The notes beneath the pieces were generated by a model, which saw only the letters and a program-made list of their open reading frames with translations, made no database searches and was not told the DNA's origin. Shown here piece by piece: positions 28,174 through 40,503 of a stretch of 64,000 nucleotides of DNA. The DNA is taken from the NCBI RefSeq assembly GCF_014217565.1, contig NZ_CP043661.1:682001-746000 (forward strand), given 5' to 3'. Position 1 is the stretch's first letter. Every line of letters starts with the position of its first letter. The DNA comes from Kribbella qitaiheensis (lineage in GTDB: Bacteria > Actinomycetota > Actinomycetes > Propionibacteriales > Kribbellaceae). The translations under genes were made by a program, and so were the position numbers.

Positions 28174-28931
28174 CAGCGCTCCTCACGGAGATCGCGGCCG
28201 ATGGCCTCGGCGGTGGCGCGGACCATCGTGACCAGGTCGGTCCGGTGCCGCAGCCGGCTGTCGCAGATCCGCTCGATCCGGCCCGTCAGTCCGACCGCAC
28301 CGACCACCAGGCCACCGAGCCCGCGGATCGGCGCCGCGATCCCGGCCAGCTCGATGGTGTGCTCCTCGAACTCACCCGCCCAGCCTTTGGCCCGTACTGC
28401 GGCCAGCTCGTCGAGCAACTTGGCAGGCTGGATGATCGTCCGGGTCGTGTAGGCATCGAGCTTGCGTGGCTTCGCGGTCCCACCGGCGTCGAACGCGAGG
28501 ACCGCCTTGCCGAGCGCGCAGGCGTGCGGCGGCAACGTAGTACCGACGTCCAGGTTCTGGTCGCTGTCGTCGGGGCGGAAGACGTGGTGGACGACGACGA
28601 CCTTGCCCTCGACCAGCCGGCCGACGCGGACGACCTCGCCGCTGCGGGAGGCGAGCGAGTCGGCCCAGTTGATCGCGCGGCTGCGGAGCTCGTTCGGATC
28701 GAGGTAGGTCTCACCGAGCCGGCCGAAGGCGTCGCTCAGGTGGTAGTGCGCGCCGCTGTGATCCTGCTCGACGAAGCCGACCTGATGCAGCGTCCTGACG
28801 ATGCCGTGCACGGTGGCCTTGGCAAGTCCGAGCGCGTTGCCGAGATCGGCGACGCCCAGGCCGTTCGGTGCCGCCGCGAGAAGTCGCAACACAGCCGCAG
28901 CCCGCTCGATGGACTGCACACTGCCCGGCAT
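28173..28931 (-). CDS. IclR-family transcriptional regulator (GylR-like)
   Basis: Regulator of 252 residues. The N-terminal winged helix (about 1-65: [40 protein letters not shown]) is followed by the IclR effector domain (about 80-250: [20 protein letters not shown], then [19 protein letters not shown] and GLTGRIERI). It is directly coupled to glycerol kinase 2, matching the Streptomyces gylR pattern of an IclR protein controlling glycerol genes with a phosphorylated glycerol effector. It could regulate glpF-glpK-glpD through the palindrome at 21262-21280; that is inference. Confidence 0.9.
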   Translation of the reverse strand: MPGSVQSIERAAAVLRLLAAAPNGLGVADLGNALGLAKATVHGIVRTLHQVGFVEQDHSGAHYHLSDAFGRLGETYLDPNELRSRAINWADSLASRSGEVVRVGRLVEGKVVVVHHVFRPDDSDQNLDVGTTLPPHACALGKAVLAFDAGGTAKPRKLDAYTTRTIIQPAKLLDELAAVRAKGWAGEFEEHTIELAGIAAPIRGLGGLVVGAVGLTGRIERICDSRLRHRTDLVTMVRATAEAIGRDLREER

Positions 28932-28991
28932 TCCCGCAGGCTACCTGTGAATCTCTTTCCTGGCTCCGGTTCGCGGACCGGAGCGGCCAGG

Positions 28992-31522
28992 TCATTCGGT
29001 GGCGATCGCCCGCAGTACGTCCAGGCGCGCTGCGCGGCGTGACGGCCAGACTGCAGCGAGTACTCCGACGGCTGCCGCGACCACCACCGCGATGACGAGT
29101 TGGAGCACCGGGATGTCGAGCACGCCGAGTCCGTCGTCGACCATCACCGCCTGGATCGCGGCCCCGAACAGGACGCCGATCAGGACTCCGAGCAGAGCGC
29201 CGAGCAGGCTGATCGCGATCGATTCCACCTGCAGCATCCGGCGCAGTTGCGGCCGGTCCATCCCGATCGCGCGGAGCAGGCCGATCTCCCGGGTGCGTTC
29301 GACCACCGAGAGCGCCAGCGTGTTCACGATGCCGAGAATGGCGATCAGTACGGCGAGTGCCAGCAGCATCCCGACGACGGCAAGGGCGGCGTTGATCGGT
29401 CCGCGCTCGCCTTGTGCGTACGCCTGCTGATCCCGGACCAGCAAGGTCGGGTAGTCGTGCAACTGACCGATCACCGCGATCCGGACCGGCGCGAGGTCGG
29501 TGCCTTGGGCAACCTCGACGTACAGGGTGAGATCGGTCGAGGCGCCGCCGAGCTCGGTGAACTTCGGCAGCGAGACCACGATGCCGTTGAGCTGCCGGTT
29601 CGGTTCGATCACGGCGCCGACCGTGACCTGGTGCTTGCCGCTGGGGGTGATGACCTGGACGGTCTTGCCGACGGTCAGGTCGAGAGTCCGGGCGACGTTG
29701 CGCGGGAGGACCGCCTGGCCTGCCTTGAGCGCGTCGAGCGAACCGGACTCGACCTTCGTGGTGATCGAGCCGCTCAGCGTGCCGTCGTCGACACCGCGGA
29801 GCTGGAACGGCCTGGCGCCGACCTTGGCGGGCATCTGCCGGACCCGATGCACGGCGGAAACGCCCGGTACCGCGCTGATCCGGTCGCCGATCCGGCCGCT
29901 GAAGCCGTCGCCGCCGTCGTTGGTGACGACCAGCTCGGAGGTCCCGATCGCGTCCGTGATGCTGCGGTCGACGGACGCCTTGGCCGAGGAGGCGATCACG
30001 ACGAGACCGCTGATCAGGGCGAGCGAGATCATCAGGGCGGACGCCGTCGCGGAGGTCCGGCGGGGATTCCGCTCGGCATTGCGCCGGCCGAGCGTGACCG
30101 GCGCCTTGCGCCCGAACGGCGACATCAGCCCGCGTACGGCGTACCGGCTGATCAGTGGGCTGGTCAGCACCACGCCCAGCAGCGCGAGGGCGGCGCCGAG
30201 GCTCAGCAGGATGGCGCCGGCGAGGCCGCGGACGGACTGGGCGATGGCGTAGAGGGTGGCCGCCATCAGGAACATGAATCCGCCGACGAGGAGCCGGGCG
30301 AGCAGCGAGCGTTCGGGGATGGTGACGTCGTCGCGCATGGCTGCGACCGGGGGAAGCTTGCCCGCGCGGCGGGCTGCTGGGTACGCCGCGGCGAGGGTGA
30401 CGCCGATGCCGACGATGTAGGCGGCGATGACCGTGGCCGCGCTGATCTTGAGGGCGGCGCTGGGGATCGCGAGGTCGAGATGCTGGTACGAGAACTGCAG
30501 CCCGGCGGCGACTCCGGCGCCGAGGAGCAGTCCGAGGGTCGAGCCGATCGCGCCGATCACGAGCGCCTCGGCGAGGACGGTGCCGGTGACCTGGCCGCGG
30601 GAGGCGCCGATCGCGCGCAGCATCGCGAGCTCGCGGGAGCGTTGCGCGACGACCATCGCGAAGGTGTTCACGATCAGGAACGCGCCGACGAAAAGGGCGA
30701 GGGCCGCGAACAGGAGCAGTACTGCGCTGTAGCCGCCGAACGTGTCGTTGAGGGCGCTCTCGCCTTCGGTCGAGACCTGAGCGGCGGTGCGGACGCGGAC
30801 CTCCGGGCCGGCCAGGGTCGCGATCGCCTTGCTGACCTCCTGCGGGTCCTGACCGGGACGGACCGCGACGCTGATCGAGGTCCAGCCGGGTTGGCCGAGG
30901 AGGAAGAGCTGAGCGGTCGCGGGGTCGAACGTGACGAGTGGCGTGCCTGCCGACGAGCCGGAGAGGGTCGGGGTGGTGATCGCGGTGAGAGTGGCCGTCA
31001 CGGCTCGGGCGGGGGTGATGACCTTGACCTTGTCGCCGAGCTGGAAGCCCTCGCGGTTGACGGTCGACTGGTCGAGGCCGAGCTGGGTCTGGCCCCAGGG
31101 CTGGTTGCCGTCGAGCAGCTTGAAGGGGGCGGTCAACGGGTTGTGCGGCCAGCCGGCGGCATAGATCGGTACGCCGTACGTGGCGGTTGGTTTGCCGTCC
31201 GAGCCGATGATCTGGACGCCGCCGACGAGGAGCTGCGGGTCGATGCCGGCCACGCCCTGGATCGCGGCGATGCGGTCGGCGAGGCCGGAACTGAGGGTCG
31301 GCGGCTTGGCGTTCGCCGTACCGGGTGTCGTGTCGAGTGCGGTGACCGGTGTGACAGTGATGTCCGCCGAGCTGCCGGCGAAGTTCTTCTTCAGGGCGGC
31401 CGAGAGGGTGTCGGTGAAGATGAGGGCGCCGGCGACGAACGCGACGCCGAGCAGAACGGCGACCGTGCACAGGACGAAGCGGAGGCGGTGGGCGAGCACC
31501 GACCGCAGGCCGAGCTTGAGCA

Positions 31523-31523
<1 letters not shown>
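28992..31523 (-). CDS. ABC transporter permease with two FtsX domains (MacB-like exporter)
   Basis: Large membrane protein of 843 residues. An N-terminal helix (RFVLCTVAVLLGVAFVAGAL) and a MacB-type periplasmic domain are followed by a first FtsX core (about 255-370: FAMVVAQRSRELAMLRAIGA). Two to four middle helices, a second periplasmic domain and a second FtsX core (about 710-830: NTLALSVVERTREIGLLRAI) follow. This architecture belongs to exporters or mechanotransmitters rather than importers. Its ATG overlaps the stop of the ATPase gene (TGATG). Substrate unknown. Confidence 0.93.
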
Positions 31524-32305
<782 letters not shown>

Positions 32306-32350
32306 GCCCCGAACGCTATCGGTCCGCCGGTCCGCTCCCGGCCACCGCAC

Positions 32351-32386
32351 CCGATCAGCCGATCAGCCGATCAGCCGATCAGCCGA
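32351..32386. repeat. 8-bp tandem repeat CCGATCAG x 4.5
   Basis: Four perfect copies of CCGATCAG plus CCGA lie in the 187-base gap between divergent genes, ending 13 bases before a perfect TTGACA element. Short unit tandem arrays in promoters are prone to slippage, and copy change would alter promoter spacing by 8 bases per unit. Confidence 0.85.
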
Positions 32387-32399
32387 AGGCAACGAGGCG

Positions 32400-32428
32400 T
32401 TGACACTGCGACCACCGTGGAGCACCTT
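32400..32428 (+). promoter_or_regulatory. Possible promoter of the secreted PKD protein gene
   Basis: A consensus TTGACA at 32400-32405 is followed 17 bases later by CACCTT (32423-32428), a weak -10. It lies 65-90 bases before the ATG at 32493. The -35 match is strong and the -10 poor, so an activator may be needed. Confidence 0.35.
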
Positions 32429-32492
32429 CTGGGGTAACAGGCCACCGAGGGGAACAGGCGAGGGGTCGCCAGGGTGGCCTTGGGGGGCTGCT

Positions 32493-35192
32493 ATGACCAT
32501 GTCCGAATTTCCACGGATCAACGTTCATCACGGCAGGGGGAGACAGTTACAGCGGGAGAAGCGGCGCCCGGGTCGAGGGGTGCTTGCCGGCACCGTTGCC
32601 GCGCTCCTGATAGCGCCGATGGCGCTCGTCTGGTCGACGCTGCCGGCCGCGGCGGCGAATCTGACCGCCACCTTGGTCAGGACGGTGTCGACCGCGAACT
32701 ACAACCCACCGTCACCAGACCCGTCGGGTATCACCTACAACAGTGACCGCAACACTTTGCTGATCTCGGACGCCGAGGTGGACGAGGTCAGCATCTTCCG
32801 CGGGGTCAATCTGTACGAGACCAGCCTGTCCGGCGTCCTACAGGACACCGGCGTCACGACTTCCTACACGCACGAGCCGGCCGGCATCGGCTACAACCCC
32901 GCCAACAAGCACGTCTTCCTGTCGGATGACGACCAGGCGCGGGTGTACGAGCTGGCAGGGGGTCCGGACGGGCGCTACGGGACGAGCGACGACGTCCGTA
33001 CGACGTTCAGCACCGCTGCGTTCGGAGGTGGGGACTCCGAGGACGTGGAGTTCTTCCCACCGACCGGTGAGGTGTTCGTGCTGGAAGGCGCGGACACCGA
33101 CATCCATCGGGTGTCACCCGGTCCCGATGGGCTCTTCAACGGCGTGGCGCCGACCGGCGACGACATCGACACCGAGTTCGACATCGGCCGCTACGGGGTG
33201 GACGACCCGGAAGGGATCGGCTTCTACCCCGGGCGCAACACCGTGCTGGTCGTCGACAGCGCTACGGAGACGGCGTACGAGTTCAACCGCAACATGCAGC
33301 TGGTGAACAAGATCAACATCGCGGCCTCGAACCAGGTCTTCGCGGCCGGCATCACCGTCGCACCCGCGAGCAACGACCCGTCGCGCTGGGATCTGTACAT
33401 CGTCGACCGCGGCGTGGACAACGACACGAACCCGGCGGAGAACGACGGGAAGCTGTACGAGATGTCGGTCCAGCTGCCGCCGATACCGAATCTCGCCCCG
33501 GTCGTCTCGGTGGGCAATGATCAGCCAACGCATGTCGGCGAATCGCTTGCTCTGCAGGCCGTCGTACGAGATGACGGGCTGCCCACGTCGGCGACGACGG
33601 TCGACTGGCAGCAGGTGAGCGGCCCGGGAACAGTCACCTTCGGATCGCCGTCCTCGGCCCAAACCTCGGCGACCTTCAGTGCCGCAGGGACGTACGTCGT
33701 ACGGGCTGTCGGTAGCGACTCCGCACTGTCCGGGTCCGACGATCTGCAGGTCGCTGTCGTCGCTCCGGGCGGGGCTCTTCCACTCGATACCCCGGTCCAG
33801 AGGGCGTTCGACGATGTCGAGCAGCGGCCCACGGGGTACGCGGATTGGGTCGGCACGACGCTGAACGTCCCGAATGCCGGTACGACGACGCAGACGGTGG
33901 GGCTCCGCTTCGACAACCTCGACGTGCCCCAGGGCGCAACGGTCACGGAGGCGTGGGTCCAATTCACCTCGGCAGGGGCGAACTCCGGCACGACCGCCGT
34001 ACAGATCTACGGCATAGCGGAGAACGACACACCGGCCTTCACCACGTCTCCGACGGGTGTGACTTCGCGTCCACGGACGCAGGCACATGCCACCTGGAAC
34101 GCGGCCGCGTGGACAGGAACAGGCCAGGCCGGTACTGCGCAGCGCACGGCCGATCTGCGCGTCGAGGCGCAGGAGGTGCTCAGCCGACCGGGTTGGCGGC
34201 GAGGGAACGCGTTGGGATTCTCCTTGAGCGGCACAGGGGAGCGCCGTGCGTCGTCGCACGACGGTCCTGCCACGCCGGTGCTGCACTTGGCGTACACGGT
34301 GCCGGGCGGCAACACCGCGCCGGTCGCCGCGTTCACGTCCAGCTGCACCGGCCTGTCGTGCACCTTCAACGGCTCGGGCTCGTCCGATGCCGAAGGCCCC
34401 ATCGCCGGATATGCGTGGAACTTCGGCGACAGCACCACCGGTACAGGAGCCCAACCGGCTCATACCTACGGTGCAGCCGGCACCTACACCGTCGCGCTCA
34501 CCGTGACTGACGGCGCCGGGGCGACAAACACGGTCACCCATCCGGTCACGGTGGGGGGAACGTCCACCGGGATCGCCTTCCACGGCGCAATCGGATACAA
34601 CGGCAATACGACGAGCCCGGCGTTCGCAGTGCCGAGCACCGTGCAGGCGGGTGACGTGCTCGTGCTCTTCGCGACGCTGAACCTGACGACCGCGACAGTC
34701 ACCGGACCGACAGGGGTGACCGGGTGGACCTCGATCGTCAACGTGGTGTCCGGCTCACAGCGGACGATGGCGTGGTCGAAGATCGCGTCGGCGAGTGATG
34801 CCGGCCAGGCAGTGCGCCTGACCTTCGACACCTACGCCAAGGTCTCCCTGCAATTGACGGGATATGGGGGTGCCTCGCTGGGCACGGTGGGCCAACGGTC
34901 CGACACCACCGCGGTGACCGCGCACGTGACGCCGACGGCGAACGTGAGTGCCGCTGGATCATGGTTGCTGTCCTACTGGGCGGACAAGTCGTCGACGACG
35001 ACGAACTGGACCAGCCCGGCCGGTTCGGTGGACAGGGACGAGCGGATCGGATCCGGCAGCGGACTGATCGCATCACTCGTCGCGGACAGTGGAGCGCCGG
35101 TGCCCACCGGTAGCGCCGGCGGGCTGACAGCAACCACCAACGCGGCCAGTCGCGCGACCATGATCACCATCGTCCTCCCACCATCGGGGTGA
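32493..35192 (+). CDS. Large secreted protein: beta-propeller, Ig-like/PKD and DNRLRE-like modules
   Basis: Exported protein of 899 residues. A long charged N-region, a hydrophobic segment (about 30-50) and TLPAAAA mark a signal peptide. Residues about 55-330 read as a beta-propeller with repeated SDDDQARVYELAGGPDGRYG- and YPGRNTVLVVDSATETAYEF-type blades. About 335-425 is an Ig-like/PKD domain, about 433-605 a DNRLRE-like beta domain (AWVQFTSAGANSGTTAVQIY), about 608-690 a PKD domain (SGSSDAEGPIAGYAWNFGDS), then a C-terminal beta-rich domain. No catalytic centre is recognisable; it probably binds extracellular polymer or surface. ATG 32493 follows a G-rich RBS. Confidence 0.85.
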   Translation: MTMSEFPRINVHHGRGRQLQREKRRPGRGVLAGTVAALLIAPMALVWSTLPAAAANLTATLVRTVSTANYNPPSPDPSGITYNSDRNTLLISDAEVDEVSIFRGVNLYETSLSGVLQDTGVTTSYTHEPAGIGYNPANKHVFLSDDDQARVYELAGGPDGRYGTSDDVRTTFSTAAFGGGDSEDVEFFPPTGEVFVLEGADTDIHRVSPGPDGLFNGVAPTGDDIDTEFDIGRYGVDDPEGIGFYPGRNTVLVVDSATETAYEFNRNMQLVNKINIAASNQVFAAGITVAPASNDPSRWDLYIVDRGVDNDTNPAENDGKLYEMSVQLPPIPNLAPVVSVGNDQPTHVGESLALQAVVRDDGLPTSATTVDWQQVSGPGTVTFGSPSSAQTSATFSAAGTYVVRAVGSDSALSGSDDLQVAVVAPGGALPLDTPVQRAFDDVEQRPTGYADWVGTTLNVPNAGTTTQTVGLRFDNLDVPQGATVTEAWVQFTSAGANSGTTAVQIYGIAENDTPAFTTSPTGVTSRPRTQAHATWNAAAWTGTGQAGTAQRTADLRVEAQEVLSRPGWRRGNALGFSLSGTGERRASSHDGPATPVLHLAYTVPGGNTAPVAAFTSSCTGLSCTFNGSGSSDAEGPIAGYAWNFGDSTTGTGAQPAHTYGAAGTYTVALTVTDGAGATNTVTHPVTVGGTSTGIAFHGAIGYNGNTTSPAFAVPSTVQAGDVLVLFATLNLTTATVTGPTGVTGWTSIVNVVSGSQRTMAWSKIASASDAGQAVRLTFDTYAKVSLQLTGYGGASLGTVGQRSDTTAVTAHVTPTANVSAAGSWLLSYWADKSSTTTNWTSPAGSVDRDERIGSGSGLIASLVADSGAPVPTGSAGGLTATTNAASRATMITIVLPPSG

Positions 35193-35254
35193 GCGACGGG
35201 GTCTGACGGAGGCGGCCTCGGCGTCAGGGTCGGGGTCGCCTATCGCTGAGAGAG

Positions 35255-35283
35255 GGCGCCGGGGGAGATATCCACCCGGCGCC
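35255..35283. terminator. Hairpin between the PKD gene and RNase J gene
   Basis: 9-bp GC-only arms (35255-35263 with 35275-35283) enclose an 11-base loop between convergent genes. No U tract is visible, so termination efficiency is uncertain. Confidence 0.6.
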
Positions 35284-35303
35284 GGCTCCCTTGGCGGGAG
35301 GTG

Positions 35304-36989
<1,686 letters not shown>

Positions 36990-37128
36990 AACCTGGACGG
37001 TATCCGAGAGTGGTGGGGGTTCCGGGCACCGACCGGTGTGAACCGGACCTCAGCCGCACCTGCTAGCACTCCGGCGAGCCAGCTCTCCGGCCCTTCGAAC
37101 GGCATCAGACCCGGTCCTTCGGCGGCCA

Positions 37129-38016
37129 TCAGCCGTCGACTCCGACCAGGTCGACGCCGGCCGATTCCTCGGCGACTTCCTCGACCGAGCGAACCGGCAG
37201 CGGCGGGGGAGTGCCACCCCACGCCGGGCAGAGCGCCTTGTGGTCGCACCAGTCGCACAGCGGGCCCGGGCTGGGTCGCCAGTCACCCGACTCGAGCGCT
37301 CGCGTGATCGCCAGCCACAACGCGGACACCTTGCGCTCGCAGGCGCGCAGATCTGCCTCGTCCGGGACATAGCGGACGATCTCGCCATTGCCCAGGTAGA
37401 CCAGCTGCAGCATCGCCGGAACGACACCGCGCAGTCGCCAGAGCACGAGCGCGTAGAACTTCATCTGGAACAGCGCCTTGGCCTCGAAGAACTCCGACGG
37501 CGACCGCCCGGTCTTGTAGTCGACCACCCTGATCTCGCCGGTCGGCGCCACATCCAGACGATCGACGTACCCCCGCAGCGTGAGGCCGGACTCCAGCTCG
37601 GTCTCGACATACAACTCTCGCTCGGCGGGCTCGAGCGCGTTCGGGTTCTCCAGCGTGAAGTACTTGCCGAGCAGTTGGTGGGCCTCGGCGAGCCACTTCG
37701 CGAGCTCCTCGCCGCCGGCATCCTCTGCGAACAGCTCAGCGACCTCGGGCTCGGCTTCGAGCACGTGCTGCCATTGCGGCTCGAGCATTTCGGCGGCACG
37801 CTCCAGCGTCCGCTGGCCGGCCGGCAGATCGAAGAGGCGCTCCAGCACGCCGTGCACGACGGTTCCTCGGACCGCTGCCGACGACGGCTTCTCCGGTAGG
37901 CGGTCGATCACGCGGAACCTGTACTTGAGTGGGCAGCTCATGAAGTCCGCCGCCCGCGACGGGGACAGTGCCCCCCGTGGGTGGCCGTGCACATCAACTG
38001 CCGCTGCAACACTCAT
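37129..38016 (-). CDS. RecB-family PD-(D/E)XK exonuclease with Fe-S cysteines
   Basis: Nuclease of 295 residues resembling the AddB/Cas4-type RecB domain. LSPSRAADFMSCPLKYRFRV holds the first Cys, then RGTVVHGVLERLFDLP (motif His), LRGYVDRLDV, the catalytic VVDYKTGR (PD-(D/E)XK Asp/Lys), and QMKFYALVLWRL. The C-terminal CDWCDHKALCPAW supplies three more Cys that usually bind a 4Fe-4S cluster. Actinobacterial relatives form a stand-alone family of uncertain repair role. It has no CRISPR or recBCD neighbours here. The gap of 139 bases to RNase J holds nothing recognisable. Confidence 0.92.
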   Translation of the reverse strand: MSVAAAVDVHGHPRGALSPSRAADFMSCPLKYRFRVIDRLPEKPSSAAVRGTVVHGVLERLFDLPAGQRTLERAAEMLEPQWQHVLEAEPEVAELFAEDAGGEELAKWLAEAHQLLGKYFTLENPNALEPAERELYVETELESGLTLRGYVDRLDVAPTGEIRVVDYKTGRSPSEFFEAKALFQMKFYALVLWRLRGVVPAMLQLVYLGNGEIVRYVPDEADLRACERKVSALWLAITRALESGDWRPSPGPLCDWCDHKALCPAWGGTPPPLPVRSVEEVAEESAGVDLVGVDG

Positions 38017-38176
38017 ACCGGAAGGCTAGGCGAGACCACCGACACTCTGCTCGCGCGCCGCACGTTGCCTGTGGACAACCCGCTGTACGGGCTCACAGCG
38101 AACTCCCAGCGGACTTTCGGGAAACCATCGGCCCCGGTTGTCAGTCTTGGCAGCACAGCCGACCGAGGAGACCGAA

Positions 38177-39046
38177 ATGACCCATCCCCACGAACACGAC
38201 CTGGGCCTGGTCCACGACCTCGGCATCCTCCGCCGCCGGAACGTCCTCCGCCCTTTCGCAGGCGCTGGAATTGCCGCCCTGGCGGGATGTGCCGCCGACT
38301 CGACGGACATCGCCGGTACGCCGAGCAGGGCGACCACTCCGACCGCCGGCACCAGCGCCGGTACTCCGTCCAGCAGCAGCTCGTCGACGGCTTCGACCTC
38401 GGCAGCCTGCGCCGAGGAGATCCCCGAGGAGACCGCTGGACCCTTCCCTGGCGATGGATCGAACGGCCCGAACGTGCTGACCACGTCCGGGATCGTGCGA
38501 AGGGACCTGACCAAGTCCTTCGGATCGGCCTCCGGCGTCGCGAAGGGGGTGCCGCTGACCGTGGAGCTCGTAGTACAGGAGAGTGCGAAGTGCACGGCAC
38601 TAGCAGGTGCGGCCGTCTACGTGTGGCATTGCGACGCGCAGGGGCGGTACTCGATGTACGACGACGAGATCAGCGGCGAGAACTACCTCCGCGGAGTACA
38701 GGCGACCGATGCCCAGGGCAAGGTCACCTTCACCACGATCTTCCCCGCGGCGTACGACGGACGCTGGCCGCACATCCACTTCGAGGTGTACGCGTCGCTG
38801 TCCGAGGCGACCGCTGCAGGGAAGATCAGTGCGACCTCGCAGCTCGCGCTGCCGGAGGAGACCTGCAAGACCGTCTACGCGACCAGCGGGTACGACGGGA
38901 GCACACAGAACCTGGCCCGGACCTCGCTGCAGCGCGACATGGTGTTCGGTGACGGTGACGGTGACGACGGCGGCGTACGGCAGCTGGCTGCTGTCACTGG
39001 CAGCGTGCAGGAGGGTTACGTAGCTCGGCTCACCGTGGGCGTGTAG
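38177..39046 (+). CDS. Secreted intradiol ring-cleavage dioxygenase-like protein
   Basis: Protein of 289 residues with an export signal (RRRNVLRPFAGAGIAALAGC: twin-Arg-like basic region, hydrophobic core and a lipobox-like AGC at about 43), then a Ser/Thr-rich linker. The dioxygenase domain shows GAAVYVWHCDAQGRYSMYDD and IFPAAYDGRWPHIHFEVYA. The Tyr/Tyr/His/His ligands for Fe(III) therefore appear present. ATG 38177 follows GAGGAG. Such proteins attack catecholic compounds outside the cell; the true substrate is unknown. Confidence 0.87.
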   Translation: MTHPHEHDLGLVHDLGILRRRNVLRPFAGAGIAALAGCAADSTDIAGTPSRATTPTAGTSAGTPSSSSSSTASTSAACAEEIPEETAGPFPGDGSNGPNVLTTSGIVRRDLTKSFGSASGVAKGVPLTVELVVQESAKCTALAGAAVYVWHCDAQGRYSMYDDEISGENYLRGVQATDAQGKVTFTTIFPAAYDGRWPHIHFEVYASLSEATAAGKISATSQLALPEETCKTVYATSGYDGSTQNLARTSLQRDMVFGDGDGDDGGVRQLAAVTGSVQEGYVARLTVGV

Positions 39047-39081
39047 CACGGTGTTACCTGTCGACCAGTAGCGTTACCTCG

Positions 39082-40233
39082 ATGTCGGAGCCGCGTGATC
39101 CCCAAAACCCCGTCCAGCCTGCCGGTACACCGCCCGGCACCTGGGTGCTCGGGCGTATCAAAGGGGTCCGGCTCACCATGCGGGTCACCTGGCTGCCCGT
39201 CGCCGTACTGCTCGCGCTCGGCTTCTCCACTGTCATCGGCGAGCAGTTCCCGGAACTGGGTGGCTGGAGGTACGTCGCGTCGTTCGCCTTCGTGGTCGCG
39301 TTCACCGTCTCGATCCTGATCCACGAACTGGCGCACGCGCTGGTCGCGATGCGGTACAAGATCCCGGTGACCGAGATCAACCTCGGCTTCTTCGCGGCCG
39401 GCACCCACATCGAGGGCGAACGCAAGACCCCGTTCGAGGAGTTCGCCATCTCGATCGTCGGGCCGCTCGCGTCGCTACTGGTGGGCGGCGTCGCCTATCT
39501 CGGATCGCGGGCTGTCGACGAAGGCGTGGGGTATGTCGCGCTGTTCGAGCTGGCCCTGGCGAACCTGATCGTCGGGGTCACGAACCTGCTGCCCGGGCTG
39601 CCGCTGGACGGCGGCTGGGTGTTGCGGGCGTTCGTGTGGAAGCTGACCGGCAACATGCACACCGGCACGATCGCCGCGGCCTGGGCCGGCCGGCTGATCG
39701 CGATGGCCGTACTGGCCGCGCCGGTCGTACTGCAACAGGTCTTCGACCGGCAGCCGACCATCATCGACTTCGTGATCGCCCTGCTGGTCGGCTTCTTCCT
39801 CTGGATGGGCTCGACCGCGTCGCTGATGCAGGCCCGGTTGCGGCGCAAGCTGCCCGCCTTGCAGGTACGCACGATTGCCCGCCGGGCGATCGCAGTACAC
39901 GCCGGTACGCCGGTGTCGGAAGCGGTCCGACTCGCGTCGGAACAGCGCGCCGGTGCGGTCGTGGTGATGGACGGCGAAGGCAAACCGCACGCCCTGGTCT
40001 CCGAATCGGCTGTCAACGCGGTCGCCCCGAACCAGCGCCCGTGGACCACCGTCGGCGAGGTCTCCACCCGGATCGCCGCCGGCCACATCATCGGCGTCAA
40101 CGACACCGGCGAAGAAATCCTCGCCACCCTGCGCGAACACCCAGCCTCGGAGTACCTGGTCCTGGACCCCGAAGGCCAGGTCTACGGCGTCCTGGCGACG
40201 GCCGACGTCGAAGCGGCCTTCCGCGGCAGGTGA
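39082..40233 (+). CDS. Site-2 protease family metalloprotease with CBS domains (Rip3-like)
   Basis: Intramembrane zinc protease of 383 residues. Metal motif HELAH at 81-85 lies in a membrane helix (VAFTVSILIHELAHALVAMR). The second motif LPLDGGWVLRAF (about 173-184) supplies the Asp, with helices between and after. The C-terminal cytosolic half (about 265-380) carries a CBS pair (ARRAIAVHAGTPVSEAVRLA, EYLVLDPEGQVYGVLATADV), which usually bind adenine nucleotides. ATG 39082 is 36 bases after the dioxygenase gene. A perfect tandem repeat begins 6 bases after its stop. Confidence 0.93.
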   Translation: MSEPRDPQNPVQPAGTPPGTWVLGRIKGVRLTMRVTWLPVAVLLALGFSTVIGEQFPELGGWRYVASFAFVVAFTVSILIHELAHALVAMRYKIPVTEINLGFFAAGTHIEGERKTPFEEFAISIVGPLASLLVGGVAYLGSRAVDEGVGYVALFELALANLIVGVTNLLPGLPLDGGWVLRAFVWKLTGNMHTGTIAAAWAGRLIAMAVLAAPVVLQQVFDRQPTIIDFVIALLVGFFLWMGSTASLMQARLRRKLPALQVRTIARRAIAVHAGTPVSEAVRLASEQRAGAVVVMDGEGKPHALVSESAVNAVAPNQRPWTTVGEVSTRIAAGHIIGVNDTGEEILATLREHPASEYLVLDPEGQVYGVLATADVEAAFRGR

Positions 40234-40238
40234 AAGCT

Positions 40239-40466
40239 CCGCCAAGGGTCAACCCACCCCGAGTGGCGCCGACCTGCGAGCTCGGCCCCCTTCGGTGTGC
40301 TCCGCCCCTCCCATCCGCCAAGGGTCAACCCACCCCGAGTGGCGCCGACCTGCGAGCTCGGCCCCCTTCGGTGTGCTCCGCCCCTCCCATCCGCCAAGGG
40401 TCAACCCACCCCGAGTGGCGCCGACCTGCGAGCTCGGCCCCCTTCGGTGTGCTCCGCCCCTCCCAT
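40239..40466. repeat. Perfect 76-bp tandem repeat, 3 copies
   Basis: Three identical 76-bp units begin at 40239, 40315 and 40391. The period is not a multiple of three, so a coding role is unlikely. Each unit contains a GCCGA/TCGGC stem around GAGCTC and starts CCGCCAAGGGTCAACCCACC. The array lies 6 bases after the site-2 protease stop and is followed by a hairpin. Perfect identity implies recent expansion or gene conversion. Confidence 0.95.
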
Positions 40467-40467
40467 T

Positions 40468-40503
40468 GGGGTTCCCCCATCGCTATACCAGTGGGGGAAC
40501 CCC
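40468..40503 (+). terminator. Hairpin after the 76-bp repeat array
   Basis: A perfect 12-bp stem (40468-40479 with 40492-40503; GGGGTTCCCCCA / TGGGGGAACCCC) with a 12-base loop. It may terminate the site-2 protease transcript or belong to the repeat structure. No U tract. Confidence 0.6.

Noticed and set aside
37129..38016. Cas4-type nuclease indicating a CRISPR system
   Set aside because: The RecB/Fe-S motifs are shared with a stand-alone actinobacterial family; no other cas gene or array is near.
40239..40466. Possible CRISPR array or repeated protein motif in the 76-bp array
   Set aside because: There are no spacers between copies, and the 76-base period breaks any reading frame.
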